Positions 26,651 through 35,328 of a DNA stretch of 64,000 nt are shown piece by piece. The stretch's first letter is position 1. Every line of letters begins with the position of its first letter. Below the pieces are notes generated by a model. The model was not told where the DNA came from and searched no databases. It saw only the letters and a program-made list of their open reading frames with translations. The stretch comes from Clostridiales bacterium 38-18 (GTDB lineage: Bacteria > Bacillota > Clostridia > Peptostreptococcales > Acidaminobacteraceae): NCBI GenBank assembly GCA_001897605.1, contig MKTL01000004.1:62001-126000 (forward strand). The letters run 5' to 3'. Position numbers and translations under genes: made by a program.

Positions 26651-27490
26651 TTAAAAGGCTACAATTATTCCTTTTTTATCCGCGTACAACGAGGACAAGC
26701 CCGCACATTTGACGTTTACGATTTCCTCGACACAATCCATCTTAGAAATTTCTTCCTCAATTTGATTTGCACGTTCAGGGTTGCCAACATGTGTGATCGC
26801 AACTATTTTCTTACCATTTTTAATGAGTTCCTGTTGCATGATTTCAATCAATCTTGAATAAGCTTTATTCGTGTTTCTCACCTTTTCAATCAATTTTATC
26901 TCACCGTGGCCATCACTACCCATAATAGGTAAAATGTTCAATGTTGAGGCAATTAAGCCCTTCCATTTGGATATTCTGCCATTTTTAATTAGATTGTCCA
27001 AGCTCTCTGAAATAAATATGACGCGCATGTCATTAATAAAATCCGTCATTTGCTCAATTAGCTTTTCGGTCGAATAGCCAAGATTCTTAAATTCATATAT
27101 TTTTCTCGCTATAAGTGTTTCCCCAGCAGCTGCGCCAAGTGAATCAAAAATATGAATCAATTTCTTAGCTGGGTTTTCTGAATCATATATATTTTTAGCC
27201 AACATTGCACTATTATAAGTTCCACTCAATTTAGAAGATATGGTTACGATGAAAATTTCATCATCATCGCCTTCAAAATGCGCTAAAAAATCGTTGGGTG
27301 ATGGACACGCTGACTTAGGCGTATTTTCTGATTTTTTCATATCTGAAATAAAATGATCCACATCAAGCGACGCATCATCAACATATTCATTTCCATCAAT
27401 CATTAATTTAAATGGCACTATCGTAACTGGATATTTTTCTTGGAAAGCTTGATCCACATCCGTACTACTATCTCCTATCACTTTAAACAT
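26651..27490 (-). CDS. DegV family fatty-acid-binding protein
   Basis: A 279-residue DegV/FakB-like protein. Family motifs are the opening KVIGDSSTDV, the pocket segment TISSKLSGTYNSAMLAKN and the C-terminal THVGNPERANQIEEEI. Such proteins bind a fatty acid and, when they are true FakB subunits, present it to the FakA kinase for phosphorylation; no fakA is nearby, so that role is only possible. The ATG at 27490 has AGGAGATG upstream at good spacing; the adjacent TTG is too close to be preferred. It is flanked by terminators on both sides and so is monocistronic. Confidence 0.9.
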   Translation of the reverse strand: MFKVIGDSSTDVDQAFQEKYPVTIVPFKLMIDGNEYVDDASLDVDHFISDMKKSENTPKSACPSPNDFLAHFEGDDDEIFIVTISSKLSGTYNSAMLAKNIYDSENPAKKLIHIFDSLGAAAGETLIARKIYEFKNLGYSTEKLIEQMTDFINDMRVIFISESLDNLIKNGRISKWKGLIASTLNILPIMGSDGHGEIKLIEKVRNTNKAYSRLIEIMQQELIKNGKKIVAITHVGNPERANQIEEEISKMDCVEEIVNVKCAGLSSLYADKKGIIVAF

Positions 27491-27557
27491 CAAATCATCT
27501 CCTAAGGGTTAATATCTACATTATACTGTATAGACAACTGTTTTACAAATAAAAGTA

Positions 27558-27585
27558 ACACCAGAAAGGTCATCCTCTCTGGTGT
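27558..27585 (-). terminator. Terminator of the ftcD-hutI-fchA operon
   Basis: An 8-bp stem (ACACCAGA / TCTGGTGT) with extra pairing inside lies about 55 bp after the fchA stop and is followed on the minus strand by a T-rich stretch. Confidence 0.6.
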
Positions 27586-27638
27586 CTAATATATTACCTA
27601 ATTTAGTTAATACAAAACAGATTTGTACAAATCTTAAC

Positions 27639-28256
27639 TTATAATGTAGATAAGCTGAGCACGCGCTTTTCCTCAGAAATCGCTTTTTCTTCTAATGCTT
27701 TTACTTTCGATGTCATATCAGCTACATAGGCTTCATCCTTAATGCTGCCGAGGTTGATTTTTACATTGTATAGTGCTGAAAGAATTGCAGTTCTTGCCAT
27801 CATAGCTGCAACGAGTGCATCTGTTTGTGCATTCTGATTGCCATTTTCCACAAGAAAAGCAAGATCATTAAAAAGCTCAGAGGTTGTTTTAGCAACTTCA
27901 TAAGGAACCGAAGCAGCATACTTCATCCCTTCCTGAATCATTTGAGTTCTGTGTGCTTTTTCTTCTTCAGTTTCTTTTGGTAATTTATATGCTTTCATAA
28001 CGCTATCGAATGAAGTTGCATCTTTATCAATCATATCGACAAAGTAAACTTTGTGATTGCTCATTCTAGCTGCAACTGCCTGCATTTCATCATTTACTGC
28101 TTCATAGTTTTTTTTGCCTACGGTTAGATTTGCCACCATTGCTCCAAGTGCGACAGAAAGTGCAGACGAAAGAGCAGCAACACTACCACCACCAGGTACA
28201 GGCTCGTTAGATTCTAATTGATTAAGAAACGCTTGTAATCCAAGTTCTTTTAACAT
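27639..28256 (-). CDS. fchA: Formiminotetrahydrofolate cyclodeaminase
   Basis: A 205-residue all-helical protein of the FTCD_C family, with the typical VPGGGSVAALSSALSVALGAMVANLTVGKK near the N-terminus. It releases ammonia from 5-formimino-THF to give 5,10-methenyl-THF, feeding one-carbon metabolism. It is the third gene of the ftcD-hutI-fchA operon, 20 bp after hutI, with AGGAGG before the ATG. In animals this domain is fused to FtcD; here the two are separate genes, as in histidine- and purine-fermenting clostridia. Confidence 0.93.
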   Translation of the reverse strand: MLKELGLQAFLNQLESNEPVPGGGSVAALSSALSVALGAMVANLTVGKKNYEAVNDEMQAVAARMSNHKVYFVDMIDKDATSFDSVMKAYKLPKETEEEKAHRTQMIQEGMKYAASVPYEVAKTTSELFNDLAFLVENGNQNAQTDALVAAMMARTAILSALYNVKINLGSIKDEAYVADMTSKVKALEEKAISEEKRVLSLSTL

Positions 28257-28275
28257 TATTCCTCCTAAGAAGTGC

Positions 28276-29547
28276 TTAAAGCGGTTGATTGTTTTCTTTA
28301 TCTAAAATTATAACGCCATTTTTCACGACTTTTTCAACGGTGCTCACACCGATGTGGTATGGTAAGAATTTATAGGACGGGAATTCATGAACAACCAAAT
28401 CAGCTTTTTTACCAATGTCAATACTACCCACTTGATCTGCTCGATCAACTGCTGCAGCACCATTTATGGTTAATGCTGTTATGGTTTCTTCAATGGTCAT
28501 TCCCATCTGATTTGTAGCAAGTGCAATTAAAAGAGGAATTGATTCAGTGAAACAGCTACCCGGATTAAAATCAGTCGCAAGTGCTACTACTAGTCCCTGA
28601 TCAATCATATGACGCACGCGTGCATACGATTCCTTGAGCGAAAATGCGGTACATGGTAATACGGTTGCAACGACACCGGCCTCTTTCATAGCATTGATGC
28701 CTTCATCAGAAGCTTGAAGTAAATGATCTGCAGAAATGGCACCTAATTCAGCTGCGAGCTCTGCGCCACCAAGACGCACAATTTCATCCGCATGTACCTT
28801 AAGCTTAAAGCCTCTTTTTTGAGCAGCTAACAGGAACCTTCTCGATTGCTCAACAGAAAATACATTTTCCTCACAGAAGATATCCGCAAACTCTGCTAAG
28901 CCTCTTTGATCTACGATCGGCAAAACGTCGTCAATCATAAAATCAATAAATTTATCAGGCTCTTGCTTGTATTCAACTGGACGTGCATGTGGTCCTAAAA
29001 ATGTCGTAATAATATCGAGTGAATGTATCTTATTAAGCTCTTTCATTACTTCTAATTGTTTGATTTCAGTGTCTAAATCAAGACCATAACCACTTTTACC
29101 TTCAACAGTAGTCACACCAAAACCTGCCATCGAATTCAAACGACGAATGCCTAATGAAATCAACTCTTCCTTAGTCGTTTCCTTTGTGCCCTTTACTGAA
29201 TTGATGATACCACCACCGCGATTCATGATCTCCATATACGAAACACCATTTAATCGCCAGTTATACTCATCGGCACGGTAGCCACCAAATATAAAATGCG
29301 TGTGCGAATCAACAAATCCAGGTAGTACACATTTGTTAGTTGCATCTATTAATGCGAACTCTTTCTCTCTGTAGTAATTCAGGTCTAAAACATCATCAGT
29401 AATTTTAGTAATTATGCCATCCTCTACAACGATAGAAGCATTCTTAATTACCTTTAAATCTTGCATTTGATCTCCTGCTTTTCCTTTAAATCCGCTACAT
29501 GTAACGACTTCAGATGCGTTATAGATCACTATGCTTCCTTTTTTCAT
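28276..29547 (-). CDS. hutI: Imidazolonepropionase
   Basis: A 423-residue amidohydrolase that opens imidazolone-propionate to N-formimino-glutamate, the third step of histidine breakdown. Metal and substrate motifs are VDSHTHFIFGG, KVHADEIVRLGG, SADHLLQASDEG and ALATDFNPGS. GGAGTAAATTC precedes the ATG; this ribosome site lies in the last codons and stop of ftcD, four bases upstream, so the two are tightly coupled. The upstream steps are encoded elsewhere: hutH at 3.8-5.3 kb, and hutU outside the window. Confidence 0.96.
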   Translation of the reverse strand: MKKGSIVIYNASEVVTCSGFKGKAGDQMQDLKVIKNASIVVEDGIITKITDDVLDLNYYREKEFALIDATNKCVLPGFVDSHTHFIFGGYRADEYNWRLNGVSYMEIMNRGGGIINSVKGTKETTKEELISLGIRRLNSMAGFGVTTVEGKSGYGLDLDTEIKQLEVMKELNKIHSLDIITTFLGPHARPVEYKQEPDKFIDFMIDDVLPIVDQRGLAEFADIFCEENVFSVEQSRRFLLAAQKRGFKLKVHADEIVRLGGAELAAELGAISADHLLQASDEGINAMKEAGVVATVLPCTAFSLKESYARVRHMIDQGLVVALATDFNPGSCFTESIPLLIALATNQMGMTIEETITALTINGAAAVDRADQVGSIDIGKKADLVVHEFPSYKFLPYHIGVSTVEKVVKNGVIILDKENNQPL

Positions 29548-29551
29548 GAAT

Positions 29552-30445
29552 TTACTCCATTATTCTTTTTTCTAATACTTGCTCATATGAGAAATTTTCG
29601 ATTCCAAGATAATACTCAGAAGTTGCTAAAAGTGCATCCATCGGTACAAGTCCAATAATCTCACTACCGACTATAGAAACGCCATATCTTTTAGCTTCAA
29701 TACGAATCAACTCAAACGCTCTATATAAAGGCGTCTTAGTAAAATCTGTCATATTCATTGAAATTTGAACAATTCCTCTCTCCTCAAGAGCAATGCCAAG
29801 CGCTTTACAATATCTTAAGCCACCACTCAGGTGTCTAACATTTTTTGCTATTTTGTTGGCTATTTCAATATCATTGGTATTTAAGTTAACATTAAATGCA
29901 ACTAGCGGCATTCTTGCTCCAATAGCTGTAATACCAGCCGTTGGATGTATCTCAGTCCCAAAATCAGGCGTCCATTCAGGATCCTTAACCTTTTCAGCCA
30001 TACCTTCAAATTGACCTTTTCTTACAGTAGCAAGGTTTTCTCTTTCTGATTTAGAAGCTGATTTCTCATATAAAAAGCTTGGTACGCCATACTTTGAATA
30101 CACCAGTTCAGCTACTTCCTTAGAAAGCTTAATACATTCTTCCATTGATGCATTTTTAATTGGAATAAATGGAATAACGTCAGTTGCACCCATTCTTGGA
30201 TGTTGTCCTTCATGCTTCGTCATATCAATAATCTCTGTTGCAATACCTACGGCTTCTACAACTGCATTTTTTAATGCCTCATACTCGCCAACTACAGTCA
30301 CAACCAGTCTATTGTGATCCTCATCGTTACTGTAATCTAATAACTTAACGCCAGGCTTTCCTCTAAAAGGAGATACAATTTTATCGATTTTATCAAGGTC
30401 GCGGCCTTCGCTAAAGTTAGGAACACATTGAATAATTTGATGCAT
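29552..30445 (-). CDS. ftcD: Glutamate formimidoyltransferase
   Basis: A 297-residue single-function formiminotransferase that moves the formimino group from N-formimino-glutamate to THF, releasing glutamate. The start MHQIIQCVPNFSEGRDL is diagnostic, and GHEGQHPRMGATDV-type sequence (KHEGQHPRMGATDVIPF) is the folate/substrate loop. I use the ATG at 30445, which has GGAGG six bases upstream, rather than the one at 30457. It is the first gene of the operon; a TATAAT lies in the short upstream gap without a good -35. Its presence shows the THF-dependent route from histidine to glutamate. Confidence 0.95.
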   Translation of the reverse strand: MHQIIQCVPNFSEGRDLDKIDKIVSPFRGKPGVKLLDYSNDEDHNRLVVTVVGEYEALKNAVVEAVGIATEIIDMTKHEGQHPRMGATDVIPFIPIKNASMEECIKLSKEVAELVYSKYGVPSFLYEKSASKSERENLATVRKGQFEGMAEKVKDPEWTPDFGTEIHPTAGITAIGARMPLVAFNVNLNTNDIEIANKIAKNVRHLSGGLRYCKALGIALEERGIVQISMNMTDFTKTPLYRAFELIRIEAKRYGVSIVGSEIIGLVPMDALLATSEYYLGIENFSYEQVLEKRIME

Positions 30446-30523
30446 AATAACCTCCAAATGTTTGATGGTGTAATTATACTGATAGGACGTCTATTTTGCG
30501 CCCATCATGATGAATATTAGGTT

Positions 30524-31480
30524 TTACTTAATATCTAATTTTATCGTTAATTTTTCAATCATATCTGCAGTCATTTTTTCAAGATCAAACTTTGGATTCC
30601 AACCCCACTCAGCTCTTGCACATGAGTCATCGAGTGAATTTGGCCAAGAGTTAGCAATTTTTTGCTTCACTTCATCTATTTCATAATCCATTTCAAACTC
30701 TGGTATATGTTTTTGAATCGCCTTCTTGATGTCTTCTGGGCAGAAGCTCATTGCAGTAATGTTAAATGCATTTCTATGAACAAGCTTTGATCCCTCTGCT
30801 TCACAAAGCTGTATGATCGATTCGATTGCATCAGGCATGTACATCATATCCATATACGTATCTGCTGCTAGGTTACATGTGAATTTTTTGTTTTTAAGTG
30901 CTTCATAATAAATGTGAACTGCATAATCAGTAGTACCACCACCAGGTAGTGCGCTATATGAAATTAAGCCCGGAAACCTTACCCCTCTTGTATCAACACC
31001 AAATTTATTGAAATAATAATCGCAAAGTAATTCTCCAGCAACCTTAGAAACCCCATAGATAGTAGTCGGTCTTTGGATCGTGTCTTGAGGTGTTAAATCA
31101 GCTGGCGTTGAAGGGCCAAAGGCTGCTATTGAGCTAGGTGTAAATACCATTGCACCTGTTTCTCTTGCAACTTCTAAGCAATTATAAAGACCATTCATGT
31201 TAACGTCCCATAACAGTTGAGGATTCTTTTCGCCTACAGCAGATAATAAAGCAGCGAGATTCATGATAGTATCGATTTCATACTTCTTAACGAGTTCTAG
31301 CATACGGTTGTAGTCTGTTACGTTTAATTCTTCGAATATACCTTCGTTTTCAACCGTTTCACTACTTCCTCTACGGATATTTGTAGCTACGACATTTTCA
31401 ACCCCATAAAGCTTTCTCAAGGTATGTGTCAGTTCGGTACCAATCTGACCACAAGCTCCCGTAATCAATATTTTTTTCAT
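30524..31480 (-). CDS. L-threonine 3-dehydrogenase, short-chain (SDR) type
   Basis: A 318-residue extended SDR protein. The NAD site ILITGACGQIG and catalytic Tyr-Lys in TIYGVSKVAGE are intact, and TYMDMMYMPDAIE plus SFCPEDIKKAI resemble the epimerase-like threonine dehydrogenases of animals and some anaerobes, which oxidise threonine to 2-amino-3-ketobutyrate. A plain UDP-sugar epimerase is less likely because of these segments. AGGGGAG precedes the ATG by seven bases. The partner ligase (kbl) is not in the window, so glycine formation by this route needs a gene elsewhere. Confidence 0.83.
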   Translation of the reverse strand: MKKILITGACGQIGTELTHTLRKLYGVENVVATNIRRGSSETVENEGIFEELNVTDYNRMLELVKKYEIDTIMNLAALLSAVGEKNPQLLWDVNMNGLYNCLEVARETGAMVFTPSSIAAFGPSTPADLTPQDTIQRPTTIYGVSKVAGELLCDYYFNKFGVDTRGVRFPGLISYSALPGGGTTDYAVHIYYEALKNKKFTCNLAADTYMDMMYMPDAIESIIQLCEAEGSKLVHRNAFNITAMSFCPEDIKKAIQKHIPEFEMDYEIDEVKQKIANSWPNSLDDSCARAEWGWNPKFDLEKMTADMIEKLTIKLDIK

Positions 31481-31641
31481 TTAACGCTCCCCTTATAAAA
31501 ATATTTGAAACCTTAAAAACAATTCACCAACTCTATTTTACATGATTGTTACAGCGAGTGATATAAATCTTTTCTTAAATTGTTTTAACATTTGCCTCTC
31601 AGTAGTGACTATAAAATTACCTCAAGGCTGTGTTGTACCGC

Positions 31642-31929
31642 CTACACATATATAATGTGATCGGTTGCAACAAAGTAACCCATTATCAACAAGTAAATTA
31701 ATATACTGAGTAAACCCGTCCATCTAAATCTTGGTTTTGAAAGCTTATGTTTCGCTATAATCATTCCAAGCACCATGCCAATTCCACCACCAAAAAAAGC
31801 ATGCAATAATAACAGGTTTTCTGACAACCGCCACTTCCCTTTTACAGCATATCGTTTGTCCAGTAGCATCGAAATAAATGCAGACAGATTTACCAACCCC
31901 AATATAAAAATGATGCTTTTAAAAAACAT
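31642..31929 (-). CDS. DUF1294 small membrane protein
   Basis: A 95-residue protein with about three to four transmembrane helices. The family signature is visible: SMLLDKRYAVKGKWRLSE, then FFGGGIGMVLGMIIAKHKLSKPRF. The function of the family is not known. ACTGGAGG precedes the ATG by five bases. It stands alone between the threonine dehydrogenase and the divergent MgtC gene. Confidence 0.85.
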   Translation of the reverse strand: MFFKSIIFILGLVNLSAFISMLLDKRYAVKGKWRLSENLLLLHAFFGGGIGMVLGMIIAKHKLSKPRFRWTGLLSILIYLLIMGYFVATDHIIYV

Positions 31930-32050
31930 ATTGCCTCCAGTAAAACGCTCTTTAATAATACTCTTATTATAATGTATAATGTAAGAAATATCTTGTTTTT
32001 TAAGTAAGCTTCATATTTTCACACGATTCTTTTTTTGTAAAGAGGTAAAT

Positions 32051-32491
32051 ATGACACTAGAATTAGAGAGTGTAATTAAGTTAATTATTGCCGTCGTAGT
32101 TGGTGGACTCATTGGTTTAGAGCGAGAGTCCGTAAGACGACCAGCTGGCTTCAGAACCCACATCCTCGTTTGTGTCGCTAGTGCATTAATCATGGATATG
32201 AATCTTCTAGTCGCTAAGGAATTTGTAAATTCTGATCCTATGCGTCTTGGCGCACAGGTTATAAGTGGAATGGGTTTTTTAGGTGCTGGAACCATATTAA
32301 AAGAAGGGGCAACCGTAAGTGGTTTGACGACGGCTGCGGGTCTATGGGCTGTCGCATGTTTGGGGTTGGTTATTGGTGCAGGCTATTATCTATTAGCTGT
32401 ATTTGCAGCACTTTTAATGCTTTTAACGCTAAAAACATTCAGTCAGCTTGAAAGAAAGTACACAGGTAGAAAAAAACCACCTAAAGCATAA
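32051..32491 (+). CDS. MgtC/SapB family membrane protein
   Basis: A 146-residue membrane protein with four hydrophobic helices and the family motifs GGLIGLERESVRRPAGFRTH, QVISGMGFLGAGTI and GLTTAAGLWAVACLG. MgtC proteins modulate magnesium or acid adaptation and, in pathogens, ATP synthase; short forms lacking the C-terminal ACT-like domain such as this are common in Firmicutes and of unclear role. AAGAGG precedes the ATG by seven bases. A strong terminator begins at the stop codon. Confidence 0.9.
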   Translation: MTLELESVIKLIIAVVVGGLIGLERESVRRPAGFRTHILVCVASALIMDMNLLVAKEFVNSDPMRLGAQVISGMGFLGAGTILKEGATVSGLTTAAGLWAVACLGLVIGAGYYLLAVFAALLMLLTLKTFSQLERKYTGRKKPPKA

Positions 32492-32524
32492 ATAGAGGAT
32501 AGACAATCTATCCTCTATTTTTTT
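32491..32524 (+). terminator. Terminator of the MgtC-family gene
   Basis: A perfect 13-bp stem (AATAGAGGATAGA / TCTATCCTCTATT) with a three-base loop is followed by a T run. It overlaps the last codons of the convergent receiver/kinase gene. Confidence 0.88.
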
Positions 32525-33672
32525 ATGAATGCAACACTTACTCGCGTTGTTTTTTCAAGCTGTTCTAGTTCTATATTACCACCGAGTTTATTGACAATTA
32601 TATCATAAGCGATGCTAAGGCCTAAACCCATATGGTGCTGCTTTGATTTAGTGGTGAAAAAAGGCTCAAACACCCGTCCTGTCGCTTTTCCAATTACAGG
32701 CTCTCCATTATCCTCTACAATCAAAAAAACCGCTCCGCTATTGCTAAATGTTTTTATCTCGATCCTGCTACGAGGAAGCTCCTTCACTGCTTCTACTGCA
32801 TTTTCAACTATATATTTAATTGCCTGCTTTAGCATTAAAGGGTTACAGTAAATCATCTGTTCTTCTCGATAATCTCTAACAAGCTCACTGATATTTGATA
32901 GCTCTCTACTCATTAAAAAAATAACATCATCGACTAATTCACAAAGAGTTACATAGATAAAACCGCCCTTTTCATCCTCATCAAAGTAAGCTTTAATAGC
33001 GCTAATTCTCTTTTGTACACTACCAAGCTGTTTTTCGATATTCTCCAAGGATTTAAAGTTGACCTCTAATGGTAATGAAAGCTGATCTAGTGTATCTCTA
33101 AGATGGTTTAATTCCATAAGAGAATAATCAATAGGCTTTTCAATCTCCTCAGACAGATTTTTTAACAAGCTGCCAATGGCTGTAATTTTTTCCTTTTCGA
33201 CGACATAGCTCTGCGTATCCTTAAGAGACTGGTTAATTCGTTTCAGCTCCACATTTTGATTTTCAAGAAGACTTAATGCTTTATTCAGTTTTGTATCCTT
33301 CTCAACTGAGCTGATAACAGCTTGAACTCTAACAGAAAACTCCAAAGCATTAAATGGCGTTCTGATAAAGTCCTTTGCACCAAGTTCGAAGCATTCTCTC
33401 AATATCTCTAAATCCTCTACCTTGGTCACCATGATCACTTGTTTTTGAGACATTAGCTCTGTTTGCTTCATGATCTTTAAAACATCAAGCCCCGACATCC
33501 CAGGCATGACCAAATCCAGCAAAACAACATTAACCTCATTGCTTTTCATAATCTCTACAGCTTCTTCGCCACTAGAAGCCTTTAAAATATAGTGATCCCC
33601 TTGTAATTGGTGCAATATATCTTCAATTAATTTAACATTCAACCGACTATCATCAACTATGAGAATATTCAT
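32515..33672 (-). CDS. Receiver-histidine kinase hybrid lacking the phospho-acceptor His
   Basis: A 385-residue cytoplasmic protein: an N-terminal receiver domain (1-125) with Asp53 in VVLLDLVMPGMSG, a coiled-coil linker (125-165), a dimerisation region and a C-terminal HATPase_c domain with NAVEAV, RVFEPFFTTK and HHMGLGLSIAYDI. In the dimerisation helix the sequence GSLLKNLSEEIEKPI aligns with the usual GQLVAGVAHEINNPL box, but the histidine position is Glu175, so normal autophosphorylation looks impossible. The G1 box is also altered (EDNGEPV). It may act as an ATP-binding signalling switch. The ATG at 33672 follows AAGGAGG; the longer start at 33714 is rejected. It is a single gene downstream of a possible asnS terminator. 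Confidence 0.85.
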   Translation of the reverse strand: MNILIVDDSRLNVKLIEDILHQLQGDHYILKASSGEEAVEIMKSNEVNVVLLDLVMPGMSGLDVLKIMKQTELMSQKQVIMVTKVEDLEILRECFELGAKDFIRTPFNALEFSVRVQAVISSVEKDTKLNKALSLLENQNVELKRINQSLKDTQSYVVEKEKITAIGSLLKNLSEEIEKPIDYSLMELNHLRDTLDQLSLPLEVNFKSLENIEKQLGSVQKRISAIKAYFDEDEKGGFIYVTLCELVDDVIFLMSRELSNISELVRDYREEQMIYCNPLMLKQAIKYIVENAVEAVKELPRSRIEIKTFSNSGAVFLIVEDNGEPVIGKATGRVFEPFFTTKSKQHHMGLGLSIAYDIIVNKLGGNIELEQLEKTTRVSVAFIKK

Positions 33673-33723
33673 GCATGCCTCCTTAACTTTTAACTTTATA
33701 CCCAAGATATCCATTAAATATCA

Positions 33724-33769
33724 AAGGAGCTGTGATACAACTAAATAAATAGTCATATCACAGCTCCTT
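33724..33769 (-). terminator. Probable terminator of asnS
   Basis: A perfect 14-bp stem (AAGGAGCTGTGATA and its complement) with an 18-base loop begins three bases after the asnS stop. The following T run is weak. Confidence 0.65.
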
Positions 33770-33772
33770 ATA

Positions 33773-35164
33773 TTAAAATTCTGCGTTCTTTACAGTTCTT
33801 GGGAATGGAACAACATCTCTAATGTTTCCCATACCAGTTAAGTACATAATCATTCTTTCAAAGCCAAGTCCATAGCCTGCATGTCTTGTTGTACCAAACT
33901 TTCTAAGCTCCAAATACCACCAGTAATCTGACTCATGTAGGCCAAGCTCCTTAACTCTTTCAAGTAAAAGATCAAGACGTTCTTCTCTTTGAGAGCCCCC
34001 GATTAACTCACCAACACCTGGTACGAGTAAGTCCATCGCCGCAACGGTCTTTTGGTCTTCGTTCATTCTCATGTAGAATGACTTAATCTCTTTTGGGTAG
34101 TTGATAACAAAGACTGGTCTATTATAAATCACTTCAGTTAAATATCTTTCGTGCTCCGTCTGTAAATCAGCTCCCCAGAACACTGGATATTCAAATTCTT
34201 CACCCGATTTTATTAAAGCCTCTACCGCTTCAGTGTAAGTCACTTTACCAAAATCTGAATTAAGTACATGTGTTAATCTTTCTAATAATCCTTGATCGAT
34301 TCTCTCATTGAAGAACTTCATTTCTTCAGGACAAGTTTCCATTACATATGCAATGATGTATTTAACCATATCCTCAGCTAACGCCATATTGTCATTCAAA
34401 TCAGCGAATGCAATTTCAGGCTCAATCATCCAAAACTCAGCTGCATGTCTTTTCGTATTTGAATTTTCAGCTCTAAAGGTCGGTCCAAATGTGTATACAT
34501 CCCTGAATGCAAGTGCAAAGGTTTCAGCCTCTAGCTGACCACTTACAGTTAAATTCGTTTCTTTTCCAAAGAAATCTAAAGTGGTATCAATTGCACCCGC
34601 TTCTGTCTTAGGGAGATCGTTAAAGTCCAAGGTTGTAACTCTAAACATTTGACCTGCACCCTCAGCATCACTACCAGTGATAATTGGCGTATGAACATAC
34701 ACAAAGCCTCTGTCTTGGAAAAATTTGTGGATGGCATAAGCGGCTGCTGATCTAACTCTAAATACGGCAGAGAACGTGTTGCTTCTTGGTCTAAGATGTG
34801 CAATCGTTCTAAGATACTCCATAGTATGTCTTTTCTTTTGAAGGGGATAATCCGCACTAGAATAACCCTCTACTACAATTTCATTCGCTTTTAGCTCAAA
34901 TGGTTGTTTGGCATTTGGTGTTTCAACCAATGTACCCCTTATGATCAATGCTGAGGATATTGCACATTTTTCTATATCTTGAAAATTTCCAAGCGTATCA
35001 TCGTATACAACTTGTAAATTATTAAAGTAAGTTCCATCATTCAACTCAATAAATGCAAATGTTTTTGAACTTCTAGAGGTTCTAATCCAACCTGAAACCT
35101 GTACTTCCTTTCCAACATATTCCGAAGGCTTGAGAAATAATTCTCTAATAACGGTATTTTTCAT
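33773..35164 (-). CDS. asnS: Asparaginyl-tRNA synthetase
   Basis: A 463-residue class IIb aminoacyl-tRNA synthetase that charges tRNA-Asn. An OB-fold anticodon domain (1-105, [24 protein letters not shown]) precedes the catalytic core with motif 2 ([22 protein letters not shown]) and motif 3 ([16 protein letters not shown]). The AEFWM form and lack of an Asp-type insertion favour AsnRS over AspRS. GGAGG lies six bases before the ATG. I see no T-box leader in the 160-bp gap upstream. Confidence 0.96.
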   Translation of the reverse strand: MKNTVIRELFLKPSEYVGKEVQVSGWIRTSRSSKTFAFIELNDGTYFNNLQVVYDDTLGNFQDIEKCAISSALIIRGTLVETPNAKQPFELKANEIVVEGYSSADYPLQKKRHTMEYLRTIAHLRPRSNTFSAVFRVRSAAAYAIHKFFQDRGFVYVHTPIITGSDAEGAGQMFRVTTLDFNDLPKTEAGAIDTTLDFFGKETNLTVSGQLEAETFALAFRDVYTFGPTFRAENSNTKRHAAEFWMIEPEIAFADLNDNMALAEDMVKYIIAYVMETCPEEMKFFNERIDQGLLERLTHVLNSDFGKVTYTEAVEALIKSGEEFEYPVFWGADLQTEHERYLTEVIYNRPVFVINYPKEIKSFYMRMNEDQKTVAAMDLLVPGVGELIGGSQREERLDLLLERVKELGLHESDYWWYLELRKFGTTRHAGYGLGFERMIMYLTGMGNIRDVVPFPRTVKNAEF

Positions 35165-35328
35165 ATTTTTCCTCCATAATCTATCTAATATGACCTTCTG
35201 TCTCGCTCTAAAATTCTATTAAATTATAATACAATCAACCGTCTAAGTCAAAATAATACGTTGAAAAATCAATCACTTTCTTATACTATAATAGTACTAA
35301 ACTCTTTAAAAAGTAAGGAGACTTGAAC

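Noticed and set aside
35165-35322. T-box leader for asnS and a promoter for the membrane cyclase
   Set aside because: No T-box motif is visible, and candidate hexamers for the cyclase (TTGAAA with TATACT or TATAAT) have spacings of 15 or 20 bp.
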